DNA of 64,000 nt from Kordia periserrulae (GTDB lineage: Bacteria; Bacteroidota; Bacteroidia; Flavobacteriales; Flavobacteriaceae): assembly GCF_003054265.1 (NCBI RefSeq), contig NZ_QBKT01000004.1, positions 124,001 to 188,000 on the forward strand, given 5' to 3'. The position numbers were made by a program, and so were the translations under genes. The number at the start of each line of letters is the position of its first letter. Within the stretch, counting starts at the first letter, position 1. The notes beneath the pieces were generated by a model. That model saw only the letters and a program-made list of their open reading frames with translations, did not search any database and was not told where the DNA came from. Shown here in pieces: positions 44,060 to 52,009 of the stretch.

Positions 44060-44083
44060 AGTTTAAGAAGTTTTATATGAGAA

Positions 44084-44785
44084 TCATTTCTTCAAAAAAG
44101 CTCGAATCTGCGAACCAATTTCCTGTATCGTTAGCAATACCGCTTCGTTTTTGATACGATTGGCAGCTTCTGCTTCGTTGACTTCGTTTTCCTGACGTTT
44201 TGATTGGAATTCTTTGGTCACAATCGTAGAAAATGGAATCAAACCTGTACGAACGTCTAAAATGATCAATTGTGTCGTTGCAAACGCTTTAATGTCTGAC
44301 TTTGCAAATAGTTTATAACGCGCGTACAAATCGCTATTAATGCTATAAATCACCACGATATCCGATTGCGTTCGGACGGCAGCTTCGCGAATGCTGGTAA
44401 ATGTCGGATTGTTAGAAATTAGTAAATCTGGAATTTGTGAAACCGTAGTCACACGATTGGATTCTTTGAAGTTTTTTGTGAATAAATCCAAATACGCTTG
44501 TTGTGATTTTAAATACTGTTCATTGTTTCCGTAGTAATAACGTTGGTTTTGCGTGCTTTCTAACTTTACCAATGAAACGCGTAAATTCTGCGGTAAGGTG
44601 TACGTTCCGTCTAAGATTTTTTGAATGTTTTCTTCTGAAATCGTTGCCGATTGATCATTGAATAACGATTTTGTAATCGGCGGATCGGGTTTGTATGCTG
44701 TTTGTGTAGGATATCCTGTTCCTGTAGTTTTAATTCCGCACGAAGAAAGTGCCAAAAACAAAAGTAAATACAAGGTGTTTTTCAT
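44084..44785 (-). CDS. lipoprotein of unknown function
   Basis: A 233-aa lipoprotein: signal peptide MKNTLYLLLFLALSS then Cys16. The mature protein has an alpha/beta pattern (SDIVVIYSINSDLYARYKLF, TQLIILDVRTGLIPFSTIV) reminiscent of outer-membrane or periplasmic lipoproteins that bind peptides, but no family is certain. It is 46 bp downstream of the M23-LysM gene and may be in its operon. Confidence 0.75.
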   Translation of the reverse strand: MKNTLYLLLFLALSSCGIKTTGTGYPTQTAYKPDPPITKSLFNDQSATISEENIQKILDGTYTLPQNLRVSLVKLESTQNQRYYYGNNEQYLKSQQAYLDLFTKNFKESNRVTTVSQIPDLLISNNPTFTSIREAAVRTQSDIVVIYSINSDLYARYKLFAKSDIKAFATTQLIILDVRTGLIPFSTIVTKEFQSKRQENEVNEAEAANRIKNEAVLLTIQEIGSQIRAFLKK

Positions 44786-44831
44786 ACGTCGATATTAATG
44801 TAATTATTAAAATAAAGCAAGAAAACGAATT

Positions 44832-45767
44832 TTATTGTTTAACAATCAATTTTTGTCCAATTCGCAAGGTAGATGTTTTACGAATCGCATTGTCTTTACA
44901 CAAAGACGCAATCGAAATATTGTACTTTTTGGAAATTCTAGAAAGTGTATCGCCGCGACGCACAGTATAAATCTTCGTTTCGTTGGCTTTACTTGCAATT
45001 GCTTCTGCTTCTGTAGTACACAATTCAATTTTGGATTTACGTTTCGAATTGTGTCTGTATGCGGTTGTCCAGCGACGTGTCACCCAAATTTCATTATTGC
45101 GAACTTTGTTTTCTTCGTTTGAAAAATCGAACACATATTCTGGGTGAATCGGAATTCCTTGAAACAATACTTCCAAATGTAAATGACTTCCGCGCGCATT
45201 TCCTGTGGTGCCGCCTTTTCCAATAATTTGTCCTTTTTTTACTGTATCATTGACTTTTACTAATTGTTTAGATAAATGTGCGTATACGGTTTCTAAGCCA
45301 TTAAAATGGCGCACAACCACCGTTTTACCGTGTCCGGAATGGTAATTTACATAGCGAACTACGCCGTCAAACATGGTCATGACAGCATCACCTGTGATTA
45401 AATCAATGTCGATTCCGTTGTGCGGTCTGCGATTTCGCCAGCCGTAACGAGAAGTAATGACTTTTTTTCTCGGAATTGGCGATGCATACGTAGCATCTTC
45501 AAAAGTAAGCTGCAATGGATACTCTTTTTGAATCTTTTTATACGGATTAAAGACTTTCGTGTTCCAGTTTTCTGCAATCCAGTCTTTTTTGGGAGTTTTT
45601 CCTTCTTGTAATGCTTGCAATGCCAAAGAAATTGCAGGAAACACCGTGTTGATTTCAATTGTTGTACTTGCTATTGTATCAATTTCAACTGCAAGACTAT
45701 CTTTTGTTTGCCCGTTCATGCTAGCAAAAATGGCGCATGCGCAAACGAGTAGATATACTTTTTTCAT
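44832..45767 (-). CDS. M23 peptidase with LysM domain
   Basis: A 311-aa exported protein. A signal peptide (KKVYLLVCACAIFASMNGQ) precedes an M23 endopeptidase domain (~105-215): RYGWRNRRPHNGIDIDLITG, YAHLSKQ and HLHLEVLFQG, with intact HxxxD and HxH metal ligands. A C-terminal LysM domain (~265-311, YTVRRGDTLSRISKKYNI) binds peptidoglycan. It cleaves cross-links or stem peptides. Neighbour of the M56-M23 fusion on the same strand. Confidence 0.93.
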   Translation of the reverse strand: MKKVYLLVCACAIFASMNGQTKDSLAVEIDTIASTTIEINTVFPAISLALQALQEGKTPKKDWIAENWNTKVFNPYKKIQKEYPLQLTFEDATYASPIPRKKVITSRYGWRNRRPHNGIDIDLITGDAVMTMFDGVVRYVNYHSGHGKTVVVRHFNGLETVYAHLSKQLVKVNDTVKKGQIIGKGGTTGNARGSHLHLEVLFQGIPIHPEYVFDFSNEENKVRNNEIWVTRRWTTAYRHNSKRKSKIELCTTEAEAIASKANETKIYTVRRGDTLSRISKKYNISIASLCKDNAIRKTSTLRIGQKLIVKQ

Positions 45768-45858
45768 TATATATTCTATTTCTAAATCAATATAAATTTT
45801 TAGAGAACTGCCACTATAACGCTCTTTTTAAAAAATAATTGTAGTAGCTGTAAAAGCT

Positions 45859-47181
45859 TTATTCTGTGATGTATTTCAGTGGATTTAAACGCATTCCGTT
45901 TTGACGCACTTCGTAGTGTAAATGCGGCGCGGTGGACAATCCGGAATTGCCAACATAACCAATAATGTCGCCTTTTTTCACTGTTTGTCCAGCTGTGATG
46001 TTGAAACCTTGCAAATGCGCGTACAAAGTTTCAAAACCATCGGAATGCGATATGATGATTAAATTTCCCCAATTGCCTTCGTCTTTCGCTTTAATAACCG
46101 TTCCATCAGCCGTAGCAACGATTGGAGTTCCCAAAGAAGCTTTGATGTCAATGCCACCATGTGGTATTTTATCCTTCAATTTAGGATGTTTCCGAACGGC
46201 ACCAAATTCTGAAGAAATATGGTCAACCGTTTTATTTTTTACAGGAAATAAGGAAGGAACTCCACTTTCGTTGATAGCAACTGGTATCAATTCGTTTAAA
46301 ATGGTACTTTTTCCTGAATTTTTAAAAGCCATAAATGTCAACGCGATTACAGGAAGTAGTAATACATACGCGAGCTTTGAGTGATTTTTTGAAGGTGATT
46401 TTGTCATCATGTCTATTCGTTTTTTGAGTGTTGATTGTGAAAAATAATTATAGGCTGGATTGACTTTTGTAGGTTGTAAACTTGTCAAAAGCAGGGTTAA
46501 ATACGATGATTTCTTAATGTTTTCCTTCGTTAAAACAGCAGCGTCAGCCTGAAATTCATGAATGGATTTGAGCGATTTCCTATAAAAGTAGGCGAGTGGA
46601 TTGAACCATTGAAATGCAATAAACAATTCTGTCAAAATCATATCTATCGAATGTAACTTTGAAATATGTGCTTTTTCGTGCGTGAGAATGCACTTTTCAA
46701 TCGTAGCAACAGTAGTTTTTGGAACAAAAACCCAATGAAAATAGGAGAACACTTCAGAAACGTTTGTAGCATATACTTTTGTATCATGAAGCATGATTTG
46801 TGTGGCTTTGCTTTGTAAACGAATTAAGCAAAAAATTGTTCGAGTAAATCGTATCAAAAAGCTTACGAACAACACTAAATACATTGAAAACATCCAAAAA
46901 CCAATGGCTACAGTTTGATGATTTGTAGTTTCTACAGAAGTTAACGTAAAGCTTTCAGTGAACTCGGTAACTTCTTTTAATATTGGAAGTTCTATTGGTA
47001 TTTGAAGTGTAGAAAACAAAGTGTCGCTCAATGGTAATAACAACGACAACGGAATCATGCTGACTAGAAAAATTCTATTAAACGCGTGAAAGGTAAATCG
47101 GCTAAAGATGCATTTAAAAAGCAAATAAAAACCGCTAAATACCAAACTTACTTGGAACAGATATATCAAAAAGCTATTCAT
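45859..47181 (-). CDS. M56 sensor protease fused to an M23 peptidase
   Basis: A 440-aa membrane protein with a BlaR1/MecR1-type module: hydrophobic helices at ~5-25, 36-55 and 95-115, zinc motif HEKAH (168-172) and a Glu (E209) in HEFQADAAV as third ligand, then a fourth helix (~271-286). Residues ~320-440 are a periplasmic M23 domain with HGGIDIKASLGTPI and HLHYEVRQNG. In BlaR1 the C-terminal sensor is a penicillin-binding domain; here a peptidase takes that place, suggesting sensing or trimming of cell wall. It overlaps the BlaI-family gene by 8 bp. Confidence 0.92.
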   Translation of the reverse strand: MNSFLIYLFQVSLVFSGFYLLFKCIFSRFTFHAFNRIFLVSMIPLSLLLPLSDTLFSTLQIPIELPILKEVTEFTESFTLTSVETTNHQTVAIGFWMFSMYLVLFVSFLIRFTRTIFCLIRLQSKATQIMLHDTKVYATNVSEVFSYFHWVFVPKTTVATIEKCILTHEKAHISKLHSIDMILTELFIAFQWFNPLAYFYRKSLKSIHEFQADAAVLTKENIKKSSYLTLLLTSLQPTKVNPAYNYFSQSTLKKRIDMMTKSPSKNHSKLAYVLLLPVIALTFMAFKNSGKSTILNELIPVAINESGVPSLFPVKNKTVDHISSEFGAVRKHPKLKDKIPHGGIDIKASLGTPIVATADGTVIKAKDEGNWGNLIIISHSDGFETLYAHLQGFNITAGQTVKKGDIIGYVGNSGLSTAPHLHYEVRQNGMRLNPLKYITE

Positions 47182-47557
47182 CGTTTTCTTTCAAGGTTTT
47201 AATTTTTTCTTCCAAAATAGCTTTCATTTGCTCCATTTCGGTCAGATTGAGCGTATCACTTTCCGCAAAAAAAGAAGCAAACGAACTGGTAGAACCGTTA
47301 AAAAAGTTTCCAATTACATTTTTAAAATGCTGTGAAAAATATTGCTGCTTAGAAATCGCAGGGGAATATCTGCGAACCTTTCCAAAGGTTTCAAACTGTA
47401 AAAACTTTTTACGCACCAATACTCGTACTACGGTAGAGATTGTGGTGTATGCAGGTTTTGGCTCTGGAAATTGCTCAACAATGTCTTTTAAAAAAGCTTT
47501 GTCTAACTTCCAAACGTATTGCATGACTTGCTCTTCGGCTTTTGTTAACTCGTTCAT
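47174..47557 (-). CDS. BlaI/MecI-family transcriptional repressor
   Basis: A 127-aa winged-helix repressor: LTKAEEQVMQYVWKLDKAFL, YTTISTVVRVLVRKKFLQFE and a C-terminal dimerisation helix. It represses operons until an M56 protease cleaves it. The M56-M23 gene follows with an 8-bp overlap, so the pair is a classic sensor module. An imperfect palindrome in its promoter region (47585-47608) is a candidate operator. Confidence 0.93.
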   Translation of the reverse strand: MNELTKAEEQVMQYVWKLDKAFLKDIVEQFPEPKPAYTTISTVVRVLVRKKFLQFETFGKVRRYSPAISKQQYFSQHFKNVIGNFFNGSTSSFASFFAESDTLNLTEMEQMKAILEEKIKTLKENDE

Positions 47558-47561
47558 GCAG

Positions 47562-47569
47562 CAAATATA
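47562..47569 (-). promoter_or_regulatory. -7 box 4 nt from the BlaI-family start codon
   Basis: TATATTTG on the minus strand, an exact TAnnTTTG match, then CTGC and the ATG at 47557. It implies a nearly leaderless mRNA. Confidence 0.55.
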
Positions 47570-47584
47570 GTAGAATATTTTAAC

Positions 47585-47608
47585 TTATGACTATAAAAAT
47601 AGTCGTAA
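47585..47608 (-). promoter_or_regulatory. candidate BlaI operator
   Basis: TTATGACTAT and ATAGTCGTAA form a 10-bp inverted repeat (one mismatch) with a 4-nt spacer. A further TGTAGTCGTAAAA half-site lies at 47619-47631. It sits upstream of the -7 box, which fits repression of the BlaI-M56 operon. The site might also reach the divergent 86-aa gene. Confidence 0.5.
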
Positions 47609-47714
47609 AACTAAATTTGTAGTCGTAAAATTTAAAAATACCTAGGTATGAGGATGTTATGCTTTTTGAAAAGTAGATACTTTAGCATCATTACTAATAT
47701 AAAAAATCAGAATT

Positions 47715-47975
47715 ATGGCAGAATTAAATTTTGAAACCGTAAACGCTCAGATTGAATCTTTAGATTTGGATCAATTAGAAAAAAATATAGCTTCGAGAGC
47801 AAAAGTACAAGTACAAGCAAATGTAGCTGGAGTTGCTGCGATTCCTGCATATATATGTGAGGCTTGGAGCAAAATTGGAGGAATTATCAAATTGATTGCA
47901 AAATTTCCTTTTTTACCACCAAAATGGCGTAAAGCATTGGAATTACTCATCAAAACGATGGATAGTCTTTGTTAA
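47715..47975 (+). CDS. 86-aa peptide with acidic N-terminus and cationic amphipathic C-terminus
   Basis: Residues 1-30 (AELNFETVNAQIESLDLDQL onward) are an acidic helix; 31-45 are small and hydrophobic; 46-82 carry WSKIGGIIKLIAKFPFLPPK and WRKALELLIKTM, rich in Lys and aromatic residues. Cys48 and the C-terminal Cys86 are the only cysteines. The form resembles a leader plus core, as in some antimicrobial peptides, but no family is recognised and no signal peptide is seen. It diverges from blaI and is convergent with the M50/TPR gene. Possibly a membrane-active or signalling peptide. Confidence 0.6.
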   Translation: MAELNFETVNAQIESLDLDQLEKNIASRAKVQVQANVAGVAAIPAYICEAWSKIGGIIKLIAKFPFLPPKWRKALELLIKTMDSLC

Positions 47976-47993
47976 ATGTAACTTTAATATTTT

Positions 47994-48028
47994 ATAGTTC
48001 GTGTCTAATTATTTCAGATACGAACTAT
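47994..48028. terminator. hairpin between the 86-aa peptide and the M50/TPR gene
   Basis: ATAGTTCGTGTCT / AGATACGAACTAT pair over ~12 bp (one mismatch). The right arm overlaps the TAG stop of the M50/TPR gene. The T-run is weak, so it may be a transcription barrier rather than a strong terminator. Confidence 0.5.
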
Positions 48029-49203
48029 TTCTGTAAAAACTTTTCTACCTCACTGATATAATTGTTTAAAAACTTTGTAGAAGCATCCAGTTCCTTCGCT
48101 TTTTGATACAATTCCAGCGCTTTCTCGTATTCTTTTTTATAAAAATAGTATAATCCTAAGTTGCGATACGCATAACTATTTTGATCGTCCAATTGCAATG
48201 ATTGTTGAATATCTTGCAATCCAGCTTCCAATTGTCCGAGTTTCAACTTAGAAAACCCACGATTGTTCCAAGCAAAAGCAAATTTAGCATCAATTGCAAT
48301 TACTTTGTCTAAATCAGCAATAGCTTTTTCGTGTTCGTGTAACAATCCGTAATTATATCCGCGATTATTCAAAGCTAGACTATTCTTGGAATCTATTTGT
48401 AAAGCTTCTGTGTAAAGATGAATTGCTTGCTCGTATTCATCAAAGAAACCGAGAATAATTCCCGCATTGATAAAATCGTCCGTAGTAAAAGTATCTTTAT
48501 ATTTTTCAGTAAATATCTCTTGTAGCTGCTTGGCTTTTTCTCGTTTATTGTTTTGAATATGTGCGTAAATCGCCAAGCGGTAAAACATGCCTGCATTGTG
48601 TTTTGCTTGTGGTATGGCTTCTTCAAAAATAGCCGCTGCTTTTCCAAATTCCGATTGCTCCATGTAATGCGAACCTTTTTGAAATTTTTGATACGACTTT
48701 CGAAACTGAAACAGCATCCACAATTGCATGCCATCATTATTGGTAAAAGTACCGTCGTGTAACGCTATGGAATCTCTTTTTGGAGCCATATTGTTGATAA
48801 AATCCAGCAAACACGAAAACACCAAAGCGAAAATGACCAACTTCGTAACGTCACCGAATTGATTATAATAAAGGACTAAAATACCCATCGTGGCGACAAT
48901 CAACGAGAGTAGTGGACCGCAAATAGTCACTAAAAAACTCGTTCGGACAGAAATATCTTTTTCATGCATCACGCATAAACCGCCTTTCCAATAAAACAAA
49001 TTGAACTTAAAAAAACATTCCAAGCGTCCGAATTGAAACTGCAACGATTTCTCAGGATTTCCCAACGAGCCCATATACACCGTGACTTTTTCATTCGTCA
49101 ACAACAACGCTGGAATCGCATGTCCCAACTCATGAATCACGGTTGTTAACAAACGAAATGTCAACAAAGCAAGCATGAATATGATGGCGACTTCTATGGG
49201 CAT
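48025..49203 (-). CDS. M50-like zinc membrane protease with TPR tail
   Basis: A 392-aa protein. HELGH at 24-28 in VIHELGHAIP is the zinc motif of site-2-type (M50) proteases; further membrane helices lie near 85-110 and 120-145, with a late acidic residue in LLDFINNMAPKRDS. Residues ~175-390 are TPR repeats (e.g. EYEQAIHLYTEALQIDSKNS, HEKAIADLDKVIAIDAKF). The M50 fold with a TPR extension suggests regulated intramembrane proteolysis. A -7-like TACATTTA lies ~25 bp upstream of the start. Confidence 0.87.
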   Translation of the reverse strand: MPIEVAIIFMLALLTFRLLTTVIHELGHAIPALLLTNEKVTVYMGSLGNPEKSLQFQFGRLECFFKFNLFYWKGGLCVMHEKDISVRTSFLVTICGPLLSLIVATMGILVLYYNQFGDVTKLVIFALVFSCLLDFINNMAPKRDSIALHDGTFTNNDGMQLWMLFQFRKSYQKFQKGSHYMEQSEFGKAAAIFEEAIPQAKHNAGMFYRLAIYAHIQNNKREKAKQLQEIFTEKYKDTFTTDDFINAGIILGFFDEYEQAIHLYTEALQIDSKNSLALNNRGYNYGLLHEHEKAIADLDKVIAIDAKFAFAWNNRGFSKLKLGQLEAGLQDIQQSLQLDDQNSYAYRNLGLYYFYKKEYEKALELYQKAKELDASTKFLNNYISEVEKFLQK

Positions 49204-49273
49204 ATTAGGAATATTATTTTTGAGTTGTAAATGTAACTAAATATTCAAAAATAATTGACAAGCATAATTTTAT

Positions 49274-49304
49274 TTGTTAAATCGTATACGATATATTATA
49301 TTTA
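49274..49304 (+). promoter_or_regulatory. GntR promoter with a GTATAC palindromic operator
   Basis: TTG at 49274 and TATATTTA (49297-49304) are spaced 20 bp. Between them, ATCGTATACGAT (49281-49292) is a perfect 12-bp palindrome with the GTATAC core typical of FCD-type GntR operators. It ends 4 nt before the -7 box, and the ATG begins 4 nt after it. Autorepression is likely. Confidence 0.65.
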
Positions 49305-49308
49305 CGTC

Positions 49309-49923
49309 ATGATTGAAAAAATTAGTTATCGAGATCAGGTGCGGAATATTTTGCTAGCACGCATGAAATCTGGCGAAATGCAAGCTGGAGATAAGATTTC
49401 ACTTGCACAATTGTCGCGTGAGTTAAACGTGAGCGTAACGCCAATTCGGGAAGCATTGACGCAATTACAACAAGCTAACATCATCGAATCCATTCCAAAT
49501 CGCGGATTTGTGTTGCCAACGCTGAAACATGAAGAAGTAAAAAATTTATACGAATTGGTGGCGTGTTTGGAAGGTTTGGCAGTAGAAAATTCGACGTATT
49601 CGCCTGAAATCATACAAAAATTAAAAGTACAACAAGCTATTTTTCAACAAACTACAACCGCAATCGAGCGTATCAATGCCGATATGTTGTTTCATGAAGT
49701 GCTTACCTCTGCATACGAAAATCCAATAAGTGCGCAGATTTTGAGCGATTTAAAGATTCGGATTTTCTTCTATGAAAAAGGATTTATGGATGAAAACGGT
49801 TTCTACAAAGAATCTGAACATCATCATGATACAATGATTGTGCTTTTAGAAAAGAACGAAACACAAGAAGCAGCCCAAATTTTACGCGACAACTGGATGC
49901 AAATTTTAAACTATACTTCATGA
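49309..49923 (+). CDS. GntR-family regulator (FCD type)
   Basis: A 204-aa regulator. The winged helix (~8-70) includes ISLAQLSRELNVSVTPIREA and LQQANIIESIPNRGFVL; the C-terminal helical effector domain is of the FCD type with His in DMLFHEVLTSAYENP and SEHHHDTMIVLLEKNE. The start at 49309 is the first ATG after the promoter. It overlaps the next gene by 4 bp, so it likely controls the PD40-YwqK-YwqK genes downstream. Ligand unknown. Confidence 0.92.
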   Translation: MIEKISYRDQVRNILLARMKSGEMQAGDKISLAQLSRELNVSVTPIREALTQLQQANIIESIPNRGFVLPTLKHEEVKNLYELVACLEGLAVENSTYSPEIIQKLKVQQAIFQQTTTAIERINADMLFHEVLTSAYENPISAQILSDLKIRIFFYEKGFMDENGFYKESEHHHDTMIVLLEKNETQEAAQILRDNWMQILNYTS

Positions 49924-50867
49924 AGCATATTGCGAAACTTTTTGTTGGAATCACTTTCGTGGGAATGATTTCTTGCTCCAATTCACCCAAAGTGCGCTAT
50001 GTTTCAGAAACGATTTCAGCCCCTGCTATTTTTGCAGAAGGTATCATTTCAACAGCACACAACGAATTCAATCTCGATTTTACACCTGACGGAAAAACAA
50101 TCTATTTTACGCGTAGAGTAGAAGGCAAACCGCAAAAAATATTCGTATCACACTTCAAAGAAAATTATTGGACAACGCCTACGGTGGCAGACTTTTCATT
50201 GAGCAGAGATGAAATGCCAGCAATTACACCTGATGGAAAACACGTGTATTTTGCCTCAACCAGACCAATTCCAAATCGTGAAAGTGAGGGTGATTTTGAT
50301 ATGAATATTTGGGTGACGAATCTCGAAAAAGATTCATGGAAAACTACCAAACCACTAGATTCCATCATCAATAAAGTACAAATAGATGGCGAAAAATGGC
50401 CTTCTTCCAACGAAAGTTCATTGTATACACAAGATGGAAAAACCTTCTACTTTTCAACAATGATGCGGAATACGGATGCTATCGGAATATATACAACAAC
50501 ACTTGAAAAGCAACAATTTACAACGCCAAAGCGAATTACAGGCTTATTTGATAAAGATTCGTATTGGACATCTTCGCCAACATTGTCACCCGACGGTAAT
50601 TATTTGCTTTTTAACGCGTATGATGTGGAAGGTGGTTTTGGCGGAGAAGATATCTATGTCAGTCAAAAAACAGCAAACGGTTGGTCGAAAGCTTTGAATT
50701 TAGGAGGGTTGATTAACTCAAAAAACGAAGATGCATTTCCGAAATTTTCACGTGATGGACAGTATTTTTTCTTTGTAAGCAACCGAAAATACAAAGAAAA
50801 AGAAGACATCTGGAACATTTATAGTATAGAATCCAACTACTTACAACTTAAATCATTATTCAATTAA
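49920..50867 (+). CDS. PD40/TolB-like beta-propeller lipoprotein
   Basis: A 315-aa lipoprotein: signal MKHIAKLFVGITFVGMIS then Cys19. Repeated propeller strands fit WD40-like PD40/TolB blades: LDFTPDGKTIYFTRR, AITPDGKHVYFASTR, PTLSPDGNYLLFNAYD, FPKFSRDGQYFFFVSNRK. Likely a periplasmic or surface-exposed ligand- or protein-binding propeller. Overlaps the GntR gene by 4 bp and is followed 15 bp later by a YwqK-type gene. Confidence 0.9.
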   Translation: MKHIAKLFVGITFVGMISCSNSPKVRYVSETISAPAIFAEGIISTAHNEFNLDFTPDGKTIYFTRRVEGKPQKIFVSHFKENYWTTPTVADFSLSRDEMPAITPDGKHVYFASTRPIPNRESEGDFDMNIWVTNLEKDSWKTTKPLDSIINKVQIDGEKWPSSNESSLYTQDGKTFYFSTMMRNTDAIGIYTTTLEKQQFTTPKRITGLFDKDSYWTSSPTLSPDGNYLLFNAYDVEGGFGGEDIYVSQKTANGWSKALNLGGLINSKNEDAFPKFSRDGQYFFFVSNRKYKEKEDIWNIYSIESNYLQLKSLFN

Positions 50868-50882
50868 AAAAACAACAGTCAC

Positions 50883-51407
50883 ATGCGAATCATTTTAACC
50901 ATCATCATCTGTATTACCGCATTTACCCTAACAAATGCACAACAGCATATTTCATCTAAAGAAATTACTAAAAAGAAGGAAAACGGTATTGAGAAAATCT
51001 ATTACAACAATCAATTGTATTCTGGCGCGGTGACTGACAGCTACGAAAATGGCAAACCTAAATCGTGGATTTCTGTTGACAAAGGTATTATTGACGGACT
51101 TTGGCAAGAATGGTACGAAAACGGACAATTGCGTTTTAACGCGTATTGGAAAGCTGGAAAAGGTCATGGATTGTGGCAATATTTCCATGAAAATGGTGTG
51201 TTGCGACAAGAGGAATTCTACGATTTAGATCGCGCTACAGGAATTTTTAGAGAGTTTTACAACAATGGACAAGTCGCACAAAAATCAAGTTGGTTGCTTG
51301 GAAAAAAACACGGAATTTGGCAATATTACGATAGCGCAGGTATCTTAGAAAAAACAGAAACCTATCAACATAACGAGTTGATTTCAACAAAAGAAAACAA
51401 AAAATAA
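50883..51407 (+). CDS. secreted YwqK/MORN-type repeat protein 1
   Basis: A 174-aa exported protein (signal peptide ending TNAQ). MORN-like repeats include YENGKPKSWISVDKGIIDGL, WYENGQLRFNAYWKAGKGHG, FHENGVLRQEEFYD and YNNGQVAQKSSWLLGKKHG. The family is often labelled toxin-antitoxin YwqK antitoxin; with a signal peptide and no toxin gene nearby, that label is doubtful. Probably a surface or periplasmic repeat protein. Operon member. Confidence 0.88.
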   Translation: MRIILTIIICITAFTLTNAQQHISSKEITKKKENGIEKIYYNNQLYSGAVTDSYENGKPKSWISVDKGIIDGLWQEWYENGQLRFNAYWKAGKGHGLWQYFHENGVLRQEEFYDLDRATGIFREFYNNGQVAQKSSWLLGKKHGIWQYYDSAGILEKTETYQHNELISTKENKK

Positions 51408-51414
51408 AAACGCT

Positions 51415-51852
51415 ATGAAACATTTCTTTACAATTACTTTATGCTTTTCCATGACATTCGGATTTGCCCAAATAGACACCTTACAACAAAAAATGCTTCC
51501 CATGAGTGCTACAATCGAAAAACCATACAAAGTAGGAAGCGTATACTTTAAAAAAGGCACAAAAACACCGTATACAGGCGTTTTGTACGGTAAATTTGAT
51601 AATGGAAAGTATCTCACCTTGCAAGAATATAAAAACGGAATCGGTAATGGTACTTACATTAATTATTACGAAAATGGCAATCCGAAAGAAGTCGGAACGT
51701 ATGTAGACAATAGAGTAGAAGGTCCTGTAAAACTCTACCATTCCAACGGAAAACTTAAAGCTTCAGGCACATTTAAACACTGGAAACGCCGAACAGGTCT
51801 TTGGACCTTTTATGATGAAAATGGTGAATTCATCAAAACCATTTCATACTAA
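51415..51852 (+). CDS. secreted YwqK/MORN-type repeat protein 2
   Basis: A 145-aa exported protein (MKHFFTITLCFSMTFGFAQ). Its MORN-like repeats are GVLYGKFDNGKYLTLQEYKN, YYENGNPKEVGTYVDNRVEG and YHSNGKLKASGTFKHWKRRT. A shorter relative of the preceding gene, 7 bp downstream of it, so the pair looks like a tandem duplication that has diverged. Function unknown. Confidence 0.88.
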   Translation: MKHFFTITLCFSMTFGFAQIDTLQQKMLPMSATIEKPYKVGSVYFKKGTKTPYTGVLYGKFDNGKYLTLQEYKNGIGNGTYINYYENGNPKEVGTYVDNRVEGPVKLYHSNGKLKASGTFKHWKRRTGLWTFYDENGEFIKTISY

Positions 51853-51972
51853 AACAGTACATTTGTATGCTATTTTCAACGCTTTGGTTCTTCTAACGAC
51901 CTATTTTTAATCCAATCCATACAATTGTTAACCTGATTGGTTGAATGATTTAGAACTTTGTTTATTGTTTCG

Positions 51973-51980
51973 TATTTTTG
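51973..51980 (+). promoter_or_regulatory. -7 box of the ene-reductase operon
   Basis: TATTTTTG, an exact TAnnTTTG match, about 30 nt before the ATG at 52010. No clear -33 at standard spacing. Confidence 0.55.
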
Positions 51981-52009
51981 ATTAAACAAAAAATTAAACT
52001 ATATAAAAC

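Noticed and set aside
50883-51852. Toxin-antitoxin system
   Set aside because: The YwqK label alone is no evidence; both proteins are exported and there is no toxin gene next to them.
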